The translations under genes were made by a program, and so were the position numbers. Source: JAGPUQ01 sp049325095 (GTDB taxonomy: Bacteria > Pseudomonadota > Gammaproteobacteria > Pseudomonadales > Porticoccaceae). Taken from it: a stretch of 64,000 nt of DNA. Position 1 is the stretch's first letter; each line of letters opens with the position of its first letter. The stretch is taken from the NCBI GenBank assembly GCA_049325095.1, contig JBMOPO010000032.1, positions 239,600 through 303,599 of the forward strand, written 5' to 3'. Shown in pieces: positions 20,006 through 29,422 of the stretch. The notes under the pieces were generated by a model, which was not told the origin of the DNA, did no database searches, and worked only from the letters and a program-made list of their open reading frames with translations.

Positions 20006-21001
20006 ATGCAAACGTCATCTACCGAGCTGCTTACGCCGCGCTCCATCGACATCACGGCCTACGACGCCAATCGTGCGCGGATCGTTCTGGAGCCCCTGGA
20101 GCGGGGCTTCGGCCATACCCTCGGCAATGCACTGCGGCGGATCCTGTTGTCTTCGATGCCGGGTTGTGCGGTGGTCGAGGTCGAGATCGAAGGGGTCCAG
20201 CACGAATACAGCGCCATCGAGGGTGTCCAGGAGGATGTCATCGAGATCCTTCTCAACCTGAAGGGGGTATCGATCTCGATGCACGGCAAGGACGACGCCC
20301 GCCTGACTTTGAGCAAGCGGGGGCCCGGTATCGTCACTGCCGGGGATATCCAGGCGGATGCCAGCATCGAGATTCACAATCCGGATCACGTGATCTGCCG
20401 CATTTCCGGCGATACCAGTCTGAACATGATCATTCGGGTGTTGCGCGGCCGCGGCTACGAGCCCGCCGACAGCCGCGAGAGCGATGCCGATGAAACCCGC
20501 TCCATCGGCAAGTTGCAGTTGGATGCGTCCTACAGTCCCGTAACCCGCGTCTCCTATGTGGTCGAGCGCGCGCGGGTCGAGCAGCGCACCGACCTCGACA
20601 AGCTGGTGCTGGATCTGGAGACCAACGGCAGCATAGGTCCGGAAGAAGCCATCCGCCGGGCGGCGACCATTCTGCAGCAGCAATTGGCGGTATTCGCGGG
20701 CATCGAGACCGATCGCCAAGCCGAACCGGAGAAGCGGCTCGCCGAGATCGATCCGATTCTGCTGCGCCCGGTGGACGACCTGGAGCTGACCGTGCGCTCG
20801 GCCAACTGCCTGAAGGCCGAGGCCATCTATTACATCGGCGATTTGATTCAGCGCACCGAGGTGGAGCTGTTGAAGACGCCGAATCTGGGCAAGAAGTCGC
20901 TGACCGAGATCAAGGACGTCCTGGCGTCCCGGGGACTGTCGTTGGGCATGCGACTCGAAAACTGGCCGCCCGCGGGCTTGAAGTCGGAATCCGGTATCTG
21001 A
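20006..21001 (+). CDS. rpoA: RNA polymerase subunit alpha
   Basis: Alpha dimerises to start polymerase assembly and its C-terminal domain binds UP elements and activators. The 331 residues (E. coli 329) include LEPLERGFGHTLGNALRRIL in the N-terminal domain and RPVDDLELTVRSANCLKAE, which carries the DNA-contacting arginine (265 in E. coli), in the C-terminal domain. ATG at 20006 gives the family start MQTSSTELLTPRSID with GAGGA upstream; an earlier in-frame start at 19964 lacks similarity. Confidence 0.98.
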   Translation: MQTSSTELLTPRSIDITAYDANRARIVLEPLERGFGHTLGNALRRILLSSMPGCAVVEVEIEGVQHEYSAIEGVQEDVIEILLNLKGVSISMHGKDDARLTLSKRGPGIVTAGDIQADASIEIHNPDHVICRISGDTSLNMIIRVLRGRGYEPADSRESDADETRSIGKLQLDASYSPVTRVSYVVERARVEQRTDLDKLVLDLETNGSIGPEEAIRRAATILQQQLAVFAGIETDRQAEPEKRLAEIDPILLRPVDDLELTVRSANCLKAEAIYYIGDLIQRTEVELLKTPNLGKKSLTEIKDVLASRGLSLGMRLENWPPAGLKSESGI

Positions 21002-21051
21002 TTCCAAAGTCCATCGAACCCGGGGTTCGACCCCGTTGAGGAAACCGAGCA

Positions 21052-21447
21052 ATGCGCCATCGTCACAGCGGTCGCAAACTGAATCGCACCAGCGCGCACC
21101 GGCGCGCCATGTTTCGGAACATGGCCGCCTCCCTGGTGACCCATGAACTGATCCGCACCACCCTGCCCAAGGCCAAGGAATTGCGCCGGGTGGCGGAGCC
21201 GTTGATCACGCTGGCCAAGAACGACAGCGTGGCCAACCGCCGATTGGCGTTCAGTCGCCTGCGCGACAAGGCGGCGGTGGGCAAGCTGTTCACCGAGCTG
21301 GGACCGCGCTATGAAGCCCGTCCGGGCGGCTATCTGCGCATTCTCAAGTGCGGGTATCGAACCGGCGACAAGGCGCCGATGGCGTACGTCGAACTGGTCG
21401 GCCGGCCGGTGGTCGAGGGCGACCGCGATGACGCAGCCGAGGAGTGA
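21052..21447 (+). CDS. rplQ: 50S ribosomal protein L17
   Basis: L17 lies near the exit tunnel base. The 131 residues (E. coli 127) begin MRHRHSGRKLNRTSAHRRAM. GAGGAAACC precedes the ATG. It ends the ribosomal super-cluster and is followed by a strong terminator. Confidence 0.98.
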   Translation: MRHRHSGRKLNRTSAHRRAMFRNMAASLVTHELIRTTLPKAKELRRVAEPLITLAKNDSVANRRLAFSRLRDKAAVGKLFTELGPRYEARPGGYLRILKCGYRTGDKAPMAYVELVGRPVVEGDRDDAAEE

Positions 21448-21472
21448 GCCGAGACCGCGCAGCGCAGCGATC

Positions 21473-21494
21473 AGCCGGGGCGACCCGGCTTTTT
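21473..21494 (+). terminator. Intrinsic terminator of the alpha operon
   Basis: AGCCGGG and CCCGGCT form a perfect 7-bp stem around a GCGA tetraloop, followed by a run of T residues (TTTTT counting the last stem base) and then GCGTTTT. This is the clearest intrinsic terminator in the window. A second short hairpin, GGGGCG/CGCCCC, at 21504-21518 lies in the leader of galE. Confidence 0.9.
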
Positions 21495-21540
21495 GCGTTT
21501 TGAGGGGCGGCTCGCCCCCCTGCCCGGTGCGGGAGGCACA

Positions 21541-22590
21541 GTGAGCGGGAGCGCCAAGGTGCTGGTGACCGGTGGCGCCGGCTTCATCGGCAGTCACCTG
21601 GTGGTGGCGCTGGCGGAGCAGGGCTTTGAACCCGTGGTCCTGGATGATTTCAGCAACAGCCGGCCCGAGGTCTGCGATCGCCTGGCGCGGATCACCGGTC
21701 GGGAGATCGCCGTGGCCAGGGCGGATGTGACCGATCCGGCCGCCTTGCAGCGGGTGTTTGCCGCGCATCGCTTCCTCGCGGTCGCGCATTTGGCGGGCCG
21801 CAAGTCGGTCGGCCAGTCGGTGCGGGATCCCCTCGCCTACTACCGGACCAATGTCGGCGGCTCCCTGACGCTGTGCGAAGTGATGGCGGAGTTCGAGGTC
21901 CGCCACCTGCTGTTCAGCTCCTCGGCGACCGTTTACGGCGGGGTCGGGGAGATGCCGTTGCGGGAAGATGCGCCGCTGCGCGCCACCAATCCCTATGGGC
22001 GCTCCAAGCTGATGGTCGAGCGGGCGCTCGCCGACCTCGTCGTGGCCCGACGCGGCACTCCGCAGCCGTGGCGGGTGGCCGCGCTGCGCTACTTCAATCC
22101 GGTCGGTGCTCACCCCAGCGGATTGATCGGCGAGGATCCGCGCGGCGAACCGGAAAATCTGGTGCCCTATGTCGCCCAGGTGGCAGTCGGTCGCCGGCCA
22201 CTGCTGCGGATATTCGGCAATGGCTACCCGACGCCCGACGGCACCGGAGTGCGGGATTACATCCACGTGATGGACCTCGCCGCCGGCCACATCGCGGCGC
22301 TGCGCTACCTGCTGCGTGAGGATGCAGGGGGCTATTTCGTCTGGAACCTGGGCACCGGCCGCGGCGCCAGCGTCCTGGAGGTCGTCGCCGCATTCGAACG
22401 CGCCAGTGGTCGCAAGGTGCCCTATGCCATGGTGGACCGGCGGCCGGGAGATGTCGCGAGCTGCTGGGCGGATCCGGGCCGCGCGCAACGCGAGCTGGGT
22501 TGGCGGGCGGAGCGCTCCCTCGAGCAGATGATGATCGACGTATGGCGCTGGCAGGCGGCGCATCCGGGGGGCATCGCGAGCGACGATTGA
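21541..22590 (+). CDS. galE: UDP-glucose 4-epimerase
   Basis: Short-chain dehydrogenase-type epimerase that interconverts UDP-glucose and UDP-galactose for surface polysaccharides. The NAD-binding TGGAGFIGSH is at residues 9-18. The catalytic serine lies in FSSSATVYG and the Tyr152-x3-Lys156 pair in NPYGRSK, matching Tyr149/Lys153 of E. coli. Length 349 against 338. Start is GTG at 21541 with GGGAGG upstream, directly after the alpha terminator, so it is probably transcribed on its own or by readthrough. Substrate range (acetylated sugars or not) cannot be told from sequence. Confidence 0.9.
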   Translation: MSGSAKVLVTGGAGFIGSHLVVALAEQGFEPVVLDDFSNSRPEVCDRLARITGREIAVARADVTDPAALQRVFAAHRFLAVAHLAGRKSVGQSVRDPLAYYRTNVGGSLTLCEVMAEFEVRHLLFSSSATVYGGVGEMPLREDAPLRATNPYGRSKLMVERALADLVVARRGTPQPWRVAALRYFNPVGAHPSGLIGEDPRGEPENLVPYVAQVAVGRRPLLRIFGNGYPTPDGTGVRDYIHVMDLAAGHIAALRYLLREDAGGYFVWNLGTGRGASVLEVVAAFERASGRKVPYAMVDRRPGDVASCWADPGRAQRELGWRAERSLEQMMIDVWRWQAAHPGGIASDD

Positions 22591-22791
22591 GGCCGGCGTG
22601 GCGAGCCGGTTTCCGGACCGGCAGCGGCAGCCGGTCGGGCCGTCGATGCGCGGTCGAAACCCGCCGCACTCATCGCTCCGGCATCTGCGCGCCGCAGGAC
22701 GGGTCGGTTACCCCGCCCCGGGCCGGGTGCCGGAGCCAGCGGCCGTCCGGGGCGGTGCGCCCCGGGTTCCCCGACGCCGCCGGGACGGGGA
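22591..22791. other. Convergent gap between galE and apaH
   Basis: This 201-base GC-rich gap has no credible gene. GCCGGT and ACCGGC (22605-22622) form a 6-bp stem with a 6-nt loop just after galE and may be part of a weak terminator; no T-run follows. Nothing else was recognised. Confidence 0.4.
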
Positions 22792-23601
22792 TCAGTCTTG
22801 GCGATCCCCGCAGGCGCAGTGGTGGTAGCGGCGGTTGGTCAGATCGAGCAGCCGCAGGCGCCGGCCCCAAACGCAGCCGGTATCCAGGGGAAAGAGCCCG
22901 GGGCCACAGTCTGCGCCATCCAGGGCGGCCCAATGGCCAAAAGCGATGTCCAGGCCGCGGGTCAGGCGGCCCGGGTGGGCGTACCAGGGCAGCATCCCCG
23001 GTGGGGGCTGATCGGGGCCGGTCTTGGTGCGCAGGTCCAGGGCGCCGGTTTCGGTGCAGAAGCGCATCCGGGTAAGGGCATTCACTATGGCCCGCCAGCG
23101 CGGTGGCCCCCGCAAACCGGGGTCCCAGTCGGGCTGATCGCCGTAGAGCCCGGCGAGCAGTTCGCCGGGGTTGGTGCGCAGCACCACCTCGACTTCCGCG
23201 GCCAGGGCGGCGGCCGTCGCCAGCGACCACTGCGGGGGGATGCCGGCGTGCACCACCACCACGCCCTGGGCGTGCAGCAGGAAGGGGCGCTGCGCGAGCC
23301 AGGCGAGCAGTTCATCCCGGTCCGGTGCGCGCAGCACGGGCTCCAGCGTGTCCCTGGGGTGGGCGGGGCGGACGCCGTTGGCGACTGCGAGCAGGTGCAG
23401 GTCGTGGTTGCCCAGCACGGTCTCGAATGCGGATCCCAGGCCGCGCAACCAGCGCAGCGTCTCCAGCGAGGCCGGGCCGCGGTTGACCAGATCGCCCACC
23501 GCCCACAGCCGGTCGTGCGCCGGATCGAAGGCCAGGCTGTCGAGCAACCGGCGCAGCGGATCCAGGCAGCCCTGGATGTCGCCTACCACATATCCGGCCA
23601 C
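22792..23601 (-). CDS. apaH: Bis(5'-nucleosyl)-tetraphosphatase, symmetrical
   Basis: ApaH splits Ap4A into two ADP and in E. coli also removes Np4 caps from RNA. The 269 residues (E. coli 280) carry the metallophosphoesterase motifs GDIQGC, VGDLVNRGP and GNHD near the N-terminus and VVVHAG later. The start is GTG with AGGAAG upstream. It is the last gene of the minus-strand lptD operon. In E. coli apaG lies between rsmA and apaH; here the 85-base gap has no room for it. Confidence 0.95.
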   Translation of the reverse strand: MAGYVVGDIQGCLDPLRRLLDSLAFDPAHDRLWAVGDLVNRGPASLETLRWLRGLGSAFETVLGNHDLHLLAVANGVRPAHPRDTLEPVLRAPDRDELLAWLAQRPFLLHAQGVVVVHAGIPPQWSLATAAALAAEVEVVLRTNPGELLAGLYGDQPDWDPGLRGPPRWRAIVNALTRMRFCTETGALDLRTKTGPDQPPPGMLPWYAHPGRLTRGLDIAFGHWAALDGADCGPGLFPLDTGCVWGRRLRLLDLTNRRYHHCACGDRQD

Positions 23602-23686
23602 GGGATTGGCTTCCTGGGCGATGAGTTTCGGGCGCGCGCAGCGCCCTGCGGCGGGCCCGGCGATCGACCGGCGCGCGCGGCCGGGT

Positions 23687-24487
23687 TCAAGCCCGGGCCT
23701 CGATGCGGTTGCTCAGGCGCACGAAGTCGGCCACCGAAAGGGTATCCGGGCGGGCATCGAGCGGCATTTCCAATTGCGCCAGCGCAGCCGCCGGCAGCAG
23801 CGCCTTGAGGCAGTTGCGCAGGGTCTTGCGGCGCTGTTGAAAACACTGGTTCACCAGGCGCTCGAACTGACCGAGATCCGCCGCGGCCGGGGCTGCGGCC
23901 GCGCGCGGTCGCAACCGTACCACCGCCGATTCGACCCTGGGTGGCGGCGCGAAGGCGGTGGGCGGCACCGCGAACAGGGCTTCCACCTCGCAGTGGTATT
24001 GAACCATCACGCTGAGGCGGCCGTAGGCCTTGCAACCGGGCTCGGCCGCCAGCCGCTCCACCACTTCCTTCTGCAGCATGAAGTGCATGTCGGCGATGCA
24101 GTCGCGCTGGCCGAGCAGCGCAAACAACAGGGGCGTGGACAGGTTGTAGGGGAGGTTGCCCACCAGGCGCAACCGCGCTGCCGAAGTTTGGAGCTGCCGG
24201 TAATCGAAGCGCAGGGCGTCGCCTTCCTGCAGCGAGAAGCCCGGGTTGTGCGCATGGCGCAGGCGCAGCAGGGCCGCCAGGTCGCGGTCGATCTCGATCG
24301 CCTGCACCTCGGCGCCGGCCTCGAGCAGCGCGTCGGTCAGCGCCCCCCGCCCCGGCCCGATTTCCACCAGGGGCTCGCCGGGCCGCGGAGCGATCGCCGC
24401 GACCAGACGGTGAATCACGCTCCGGTCGCGGAGGAAATGCTGCCCGAAGCGCTTGCGCGGGCGGTGCCGGACTTCAACCGGCTGCAC
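23687..24487 (-). CDS. rsmA: 16S rRNA dimethyladenosine transferase
   Basis: RsmA (KsgA) dimethylates the two adjacent adenines in helix 45 of 16S rRNA late in 30S assembly. The 266 residues (E. coli 273) begin with RPRKRFGQHFLRD; the SAM site EIGPGRGALT is at 42-51 and the catalytic NLPYN at 111-115. The start chosen is GTG at 24487, overlapping the end of pdxA by 14 bases; no ATG is available near the conserved N-terminus. The frame is open through pdxA, but that is a shadow. Confidence 0.95.
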   Translation of the reverse strand: MQPVEVRHRPRKRFGQHFLRDRSVIHRLVAAIAPRPGEPLVEIGPGRGALTDALLEAGAEVQAIEIDRDLAALLRLRHAHNPGFSLQEGDALRFDYRQLQTSAARLRLVGNLPYNLSTPLLFALLGQRDCIADMHFMLQKEVVERLAAEPGCKAYGRLSVMVQYHCEVEALFAVPPTAFAPPPRVESAVVRLRPRAAAAPAAADLGQFERLVNQCFQQRRKTLRNCLKALLPAAALAQLEMPLDARPDTLSVADFVRLSNRIEARA

Positions 24488-25457
24488 GGTGCTCGGCCAT
24501 CTGTGCGGCGTACTCGATGGCGGTGGCCAGACTGCCGGCATCGGCCGCGCCGGTGCCGGCCAGCTCCAGGGCCGTGCCATGATCCACCGAGGTGCGGATG
24601 AAGGGCAGGCCGAGGGTAATGTTGGCGGCCTTGCCGAAGCCCAGGTGTTTGAGTACCGGCAGACCCTGGTCGTGATACATCGCCAGCACCGCGTCGGCGG
24701 TTGCCAGGTGCCCGGGGGTGAACAGGGTATCCGCGGGCAGTGGGCCGACCAGATCCAGGCCCCGGGCGCGCAGTGCGGCGAGCGCCGGCGCGATGATCTC
24801 GATCTCCTCGCAGCCCAGATGCCCACCCTCGCCCGCGTGGGGATTGAGCCCGCAGACCAGGATGCGCGGCCGGGGCAGGCCGAACCAGCGGCGCAGCCCG
24901 GCGTGCAGGACTTCGAGGACCGCGGTCAGTGACGCCCGGGTGATCGCCGCCGGGACATCCGCCAGCGGCAGGTGAGTGGTGGCCAGGGCGACCCGGAGTC
25001 CGGCGGTGGCCAGCATCATCACCACTTGGGGCGCCCCGGTGAGTCTCGCGAGGTATTCGGTGTGCCCGCTGAAGGCGATGCCGGCCTGGTTGACGATCGC
25101 CTTGTGGATCGGTCCGGTCACCAGCGCGGCACAGTCTCCGGACCGGCAGGCGGCACTGGCGAGCTCCAGGGTTTTGAGCACCCAGGCGGCGGTATCGGGC
25201 TGCGGGCGACCCGGGATTGCCGGCACCGGCGCGGGCAGCGGCGCGACGGCCAGCTCACCGGGCTGCAGCGCCCGCGGGCTGCGGCCCGCCGGGCGCAGCT
25301 TCAGCGGGCGGCCCAGCAGGGCGGCCCGGGCGCGGAGCATCGCCGGGTCGGTGTAGGCGACCAGTTCGTGGGGTGAGCCGCCCTGGATCAGCTCGATCAG
25401 CAGATCCGGGCCGATCCCGGCGGGCTCCCCCGGCGTGACCGCGAAGCGCAGGGTCAT
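24474..25457 (-). CDS. pdxA: 4-hydroxythreonine-4-phosphate dehydrogenase
   Basis: PdxA oxidises 4-phosphohydroxy-threonine in the DXP-dependent route to pyridoxal phosphate. The 327 residues (E. coli 329) contain TPGEPAGIGPDL, FSGHTEYLA, CGLNPHAGEGG and MYHDQGLPVLK, which hold the metal-binding histidines and aspartate. It overlaps surA upstream by four bases (ATGA) and rsmA downstream. PLP made by this route serves, among others, the aminotransferase at 31340. Confidence 0.96.
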   Translation of the reverse strand: MTLRFAVTPGEPAGIGPDLLIELIQGGSPHELVAYTDPAMLRARAALLGRPLKLRPAGRSPRALQPGELAVAPLPAPVPAIPGRPQPDTAAWVLKTLELASAACRSGDCAALVTGPIHKAIVNQAGIAFSGHTEYLARLTGAPQVVMMLATAGLRVALATTHLPLADVPAAITRASLTAVLEVLHAGLRRWFGLPRPRILVCGLNPHAGEGGHLGCEEIEIIAPALAALRARGLDLVGPLPADTLFTPGHLATADAVLAMYHDQGLPVLKHLGFGKAANITLGLPFIRTSVDHGTALELAGTGAADAGSLATAIEYAAQMAEHRAAG

Positions 25458-26770
25458 AGCTTGATTTCGACGAAGGCCTCGTCGCGAATTTCTCCCAACC
25501 AGATCTGCAATTCTTCGCCGAACTTGCGCTGGCGCAGCGCGTTGCGCGCTTGGTTGCGCCGGATCTCCTCCGAGAAGTCCTGGTCCCGCCGCTCGGTGAC
25601 CTGCAGCACATGCCAGCCGAACTGGGTGCGGAAGGGCTCCGACACCTGGTCGACTTCGATGGTGTCGGCGACCCGCGCGAATTCTTCGACGAATTTGCCG
25701 GGCAGCGACCAGCCCAGGTCGCCGCCCTTCAGGGCGCTGCCGGTGTCCTCCGAAAACTCTTTCGCCAGCTCGCTGAACGACTCCCCGGACAGAATGCGCT
25801 GCCGCAGTTGCAGGGCCAGTTCATAGGCCTGATCGTCGGATCGTATCTCGCTGGGCTTGATCAGGATGTGGCGGACCCGGCTCTGGCGCAGCACGCTCTC
25901 CCCCCCGCCGCGGCGAGCGTAGAGCTTGAGCAGGTGCAGGCCCGTATCGGTGCGGATCGGCGCAGTGACCTGCCCGGGTTCGAGATCGCGCAGTGCGGTC
26001 GCGAACGCGGGGGGCAACTGGGCCGCCGAGCGCCAGCCGAGATCCCCGCCTTGGAGGGCATGCTGTCCCGCGGAATGCAGGACCGCGAGCTGGCGGAAAT
26101 CGGCTCCCTGCAGGATCTGTTCGCGTAGTTCCTCGGCCCGGGCCTCGGCATCGGCGACGGTGCGATCGTCGGCCGCCGCGGGCAGCGGCAGCAAAATGTG
26201 GCCGATCTGCAATTCCTCGGCGTGCAGGGATTCCGCCGCGGTCGAGCTCAGGAAATTGTCGATCTCCTGGTCGGAAACGGTGATGCGGCGATTGACGATC
26301 GACTGCTGAACCCGGCTGATCAAGAGTTCGTTGCGGATTTTTTCTCGCACCCAGCCGCGGTCGAGGCCATCCGCAGCGGCCTGCGCATAGAGTTGATCGA
26401 CCGTGAGGCCCTGGCCCTCGGCGATCTGCGCCACCGCCTGATTCAGTTCGCTTTCGCTGACCTGTGCGCCGGCGCGCTGGGCGATGGCGAGTTGCAGCTT
26501 GTCGAGTATCAGCCGTTCCAGGACCTGGCGCAGCAGGGCCTCCCTGGGCGGCGCCTGGTTCTGGGTGCGCAGCAGTTGCTGGTGGATCATCTCCGTTTCC
26601 GTGCGGAGTTCGCTGAGCAGCACCACGTCGTCGTTGACGATCGCGGCCACCCCATCCAGGAGCTCCAGTTCCGCGCGGGCCGCCGGGCTGCCCAACGGGA
26701 GCAGCAGCGCGACCATCAACAGAACCAGGCGGTGCGCCGGCGCGAAGTTCCTAGGGAGTTCTCGATTCAT
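25454..26770 (-). CDS. surA: Periplasmic chaperone and peptidyl-prolyl isomerase SurA
   Basis: SurA escorts unfolded outer-membrane proteins, LptD above all, to the BAM complex. The 438 residues (E. coli 428) have a signal peptide with hydrophobic core LVLLMVALLLPLG and a likely cut after SPAARA. The N-terminal chaperone domain follows, then two PpiC parvulin domains (about 180-280 and 290-390), each with its GGDLGW motif. ATG at 26770 is used; a second in-frame ATG lies six bases earlier. Either start overlaps the lptD end by 20 or 26 bases, so expression of chaperone and its main client is coupled. Confidence 0.95.
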   Translation of the reverse strand: MNRELPRNFAPAHRLVLLMVALLLPLGSPAARAELELLDGVAAIVNDDVVLLSELRTETEMIHQQLLRTQNQAPPREALLRQVLERLILDKLQLAIAQRAGAQVSESELNQAVAQIAEGQGLTVDQLYAQAAADGLDRGWVREKIRNELLISRVQQSIVNRRITVSDQEIDNFLSSTAAESLHAEELQIGHILLPLPAAADDRTVADAEARAEELREQILQGADFRQLAVLHSAGQHALQGGDLGWRSAAQLPPAFATALRDLEPGQVTAPIRTDTGLHLLKLYARRGGGESVLRQSRVRHILIKPSEIRSDDQAYELALQLRQRILSGESFSELAKEFSEDTGSALKGGDLGWSLPGKFVEEFARVADTIEVDQVSEPFRTQFGWHVLQVTERRDQDFSEEIRRNQARNALRQRKFGEELQIWLGEIRDEAFVEIKL

Positions 26771-29402
26771 ACCCATAGATGCTGTCGAGGAGGATGTTGT
26801 CCACCTGTTTGCCGCTGCCGGCAAGGCCCTTGAGCTGGACTTGCAGGAAGATGCCCTGGTCGTATTCGAGTTCTTCCTCGGGGATCAGCAGCTCGTCCTC
26901 CCGATCCAGCCAATGGCGGGCCAGCAGGCTGAGTCGCCAGCAGCAGCTGTCGTATTCGAAGCCGGCCAGCACCTCCAGTTCCCGACTGTTGGTGAGGTCG
27001 TGGTTCCAGCGCCCCACCAGTGCCCATTGCGGCGAGACCGGCAGATAGGCGGAGAGATCGGTCTGCTCGATGTCGGTGTCGATGAGCTGGGTATCGACCA
27101 GCCGCGGCGATTCGCGGGTGAAGCGATAGGCCGCGTTGAGCAGCGCGCGGTCGCGGGCGTAGCGCAGGCTCAGGCTGCCCTTGTCGACCTTGTCGTCCTG
27201 TTCGCTGTAGAGCAGGTCGCTTTGCAGCCGCCAGTACGGGTTCAGGCGGGCGGCGAACTCGCCGGCGAATGGCGACTCGTCGCTGAGCAGGCTCCGCGCG
27301 GTCTCGCGCTTGGTCCGGTCCGCCAGGTCCTGGGGACTGGACAGCGACTTGAGGAAATCCTTGGTGAAGGTCGGCTCCAGCGAGACGTAGCGGTCGTCGA
27401 AATACTGGATCCGACCGAAGCTGCCGCGCACCCGTTCGACGCCGCGCGGGTCGAGCAGGCGGCTGGTGACGCCGATGGTCAGCTGATGGGCATCGCCGAT
27501 GCGATCGCCGCCGGAGAAGCGGTCGTCGCGAAACAACTGCTGATAGCTGAAGGTGAGATCCGAGGTGTCGAAGTCCGGAAGGTCGGTCTGATCCTCGAAC
27601 TGTGCGTTGAGGTAGTAGAGCCTGGGCTCCAGGGTTTGGGTGAAGCCCCGCAACAGCCGCGTGGTGTCCCGTTCGAAGTACAGGCCGGCGTCCAGGTCCG
27701 CGACCGGTACGGCGACCGACGGGTTGTCGTCGCCGGCGGGCAGCACCGGGTCATCCAATTGATAGCTGATGTGCTTGATCTTCATGCCGGGGCGCGCAAA
27801 GCCCCAGATCCAGCGCCGGTCCCAGCTCAGGCCGTAGTCGGTGCGCAGGCGGTCTCCGGTGATCCTCCGGTCGTCGTCGTGATCGAACCTGGTGTACTGG
27901 TGGTTGAGCGCGAGCAGCAGGTCGAGATCGTCGAAGCGGTAATCGCCGTCCAGGTCGATCCGCGGGAGCTGCTGGTACTGGCGCTCCAGGTCTTCGGCGA
28001 TGGTCTGGTATTCCACCCGGGCGACGTTCAGGTTCCAGTGGGGCAGCGCGTAGCCGGCGGCAAAGAGCTGCAACAGGTGGGCCTGGGCGTTGGATTCCAG
28101 TGTGGAGACGCCCAGATCCTGGAAGTAATCCACGTCGCTGACCTTGGTGTAGTCGACCTGGGTGTTCCAGGCCCTGCCCTGTCCGCCGCGATGCGCTGCG
28201 CCCACCAGCCAGCGGTCTTCGCCTTCGAAACGGCGTTTGCCGGAGAGCGGATCCGGATTTTCGTCCGAATCGTTGCCGCCGGCGTCGTCGCCCAGCCACG
28301 CCCCCGACACCAGGGTGTCGTCGAAGCGGGACAGGTGGCGAAACTCGCCTTCGAGCATGGCGCCGCGTTCCTGGATATACCTCGGGGTGAGGGTGGCGTC
28401 GTAGTTCGGCGCCAGGTTGAAATAGATGGGCTGGGCGTAATCGATGCCGTTCTCGTCGCCGAACGCAAGGCGCGGAAACAACAGCCCGGTGGCGCGGCTG
28501 TCGTCCACGGGAAAGCGGATCCAGGGCGCGTAGAGAACCGGCACGTCCTTGACCTCGATGCGGGCGTGGCGCGCGGTGGCGAACCGTCCGTCCGCGTCGA
28601 TGCGCACCTGCCCCGCCCGCAGTTGCCAGGCATTGCTGGCCGGCTCGCAGGTGGTATAGGTGCCGTTGTCGATGTAGATGACGCCCTGCTCATCCCGGCG
28701 AAAGGTCCGGGCGGTGCCGCGGGCGCGCTGCTGGTGCAGCACGAAGGTGGTGTTGTCGAGCGCCGCTTCCTGGGTCTGGGTGTCGAGCTGGGCGCGGTCG
28801 CTGAGCAGCAGCACGCCGGGTTCGCGGAACTGGATGTTGCCCTCCAGGACGATCTGGTTGGTGTCGCGGTTGATCTGGGCGCGGTCGCTGCGCACCTGGC
28901 GCTTGCCCTTGGCGAGCTGCACGTCTCCGCTGAGGGTGGCCACCGGCCCCTCGGCCTGGGTGGTGTCGGCGGAGGCGCGCAAGGGCGCGTTCTCGGGCAG
29001 CAGATTGGCCTCCGGGAGGCGGCGCGGCGGTTCGATGTAGGCACCGCAGCAGCCCGGCTGGACCTGCTTGCGCTGTTCACTGTCGAGCTCTTCGAGCGGC
29101 ACCCAGTCGAGGGGGCGGACCACCTGAGCCTTGGCCATCCGTTCCGCGGCGGGCTCCCCGCGGCGGGCCTTGGCCGGCCATTTGGGGCGTTCGTAGTCCT
29201 TGGTTGCCGGCGCCACCCGCGGCTCGCAGACCCAGCCGCCGCCAGTGCCCGGGGTGCAGTTCCATTGATCGCCGGCGGCCGCGGAGCCCGGCGATCCGAG
29301 CGCCAGCGCCAGGCTGGCGGCCGCCCACCACAGCTTGCGTCCCAATGGACCGATTTGCCCGAATGGCCGAGGGCCGGAGGTGGGGAGGAGAGACACGCGC
29401 AT
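26751..29402 (-). CDS. lptD: LPS-assembly protein LptD
   Basis: LptD is the outer-membrane barrel that inserts LPS with LptE (encoded at 36761). The 883 residues exceed the 784 of E. coli. After a signal peptide come the OstA/LptA-like jellyroll (about 140-260), then the large barrel. The cysteines match the E. coli disulphide plan: an N-terminal group, Cys252 in TTCEPASNAW, and the pair Cys820-Cys821 in DSCCWRL. Seven cysteines are seen in total: C49, C59, C118, C119, C252, C820 and C821. The ATG at 29402 has AGGG upstream. It heads the lptD-surA-pdxA-rsmA-apaH operon. Confidence 0.95.
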   Translation of the reverse strand: MRVSLLPTSGPRPFGQIGPLGRKLWWAAASLALALGSPGSAAAGDQWNCTPGTGGGWVCEPRVAPATKDYERPKWPAKARRGEPAAERMAKAQVVRPLDWVPLEELDSEQRKQVQPGCCGAYIEPPRRLPEANLLPENAPLRASADTTQAEGPVATLSGDVQLAKGKRQVRSDRAQINRDTNQIVLEGNIQFREPGVLLLSDRAQLDTQTQEAALDNTTFVLHQQRARGTARTFRRDEQGVIYIDNGTYTTCEPASNAWQLRAGQVRIDADGRFATARHARIEVKDVPVLYAPWIRFPVDDSRATGLLFPRLAFGDENGIDYAQPIYFNLAPNYDATLTPRYIQERGAMLEGEFRHLSRFDDTLVSGAWLGDDAGGNDSDENPDPLSGKRRFEGEDRWLVGAAHRGGQGRAWNTQVDYTKVSDVDYFQDLGVSTLESNAQAHLLQLFAAGYALPHWNLNVARVEYQTIAEDLERQYQQLPRIDLDGDYRFDDLDLLLALNHQYTRFDHDDDRRITGDRLRTDYGLSWDRRWIWGFARPGMKIKHISYQLDDPVLPAGDDNPSVAVPVADLDAGLYFERDTTRLLRGFTQTLEPRLYYLNAQFEDQTDLPDFDTSDLTFSYQQLFRDDRFSGGDRIGDAHQLTIGVTSRLLDPRGVERVRGSFGRIQYFDDRYVSLEPTFTKDFLKSLSSPQDLADRTKRETARSLLSDESPFAGEFAARLNPYWRLQSDLLYSEQDDKVDKGSLSLRYARDRALLNAAYRFTRESPRLVDTQLIDTDIEQTDLSAYLPVSPQWALVGRWNHDLTNSRELEVLAGFEYDSCCWRLSLLARHWLDREDELLIPEEELEYDQGIFLQVQLKGLAGSGKQVDNILLDSIYGYESRTP

Positions 29403-29422
29403 TGCCCTTTTTAGCCGCCGGC

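Noticed and set aside
26484..29414. A 976-residue open frame on the + strand opposite surA/lptD
   Set aside because: It is antisense to two well-supported genes, arises from GC-rich codon structure and shows no domain signature.
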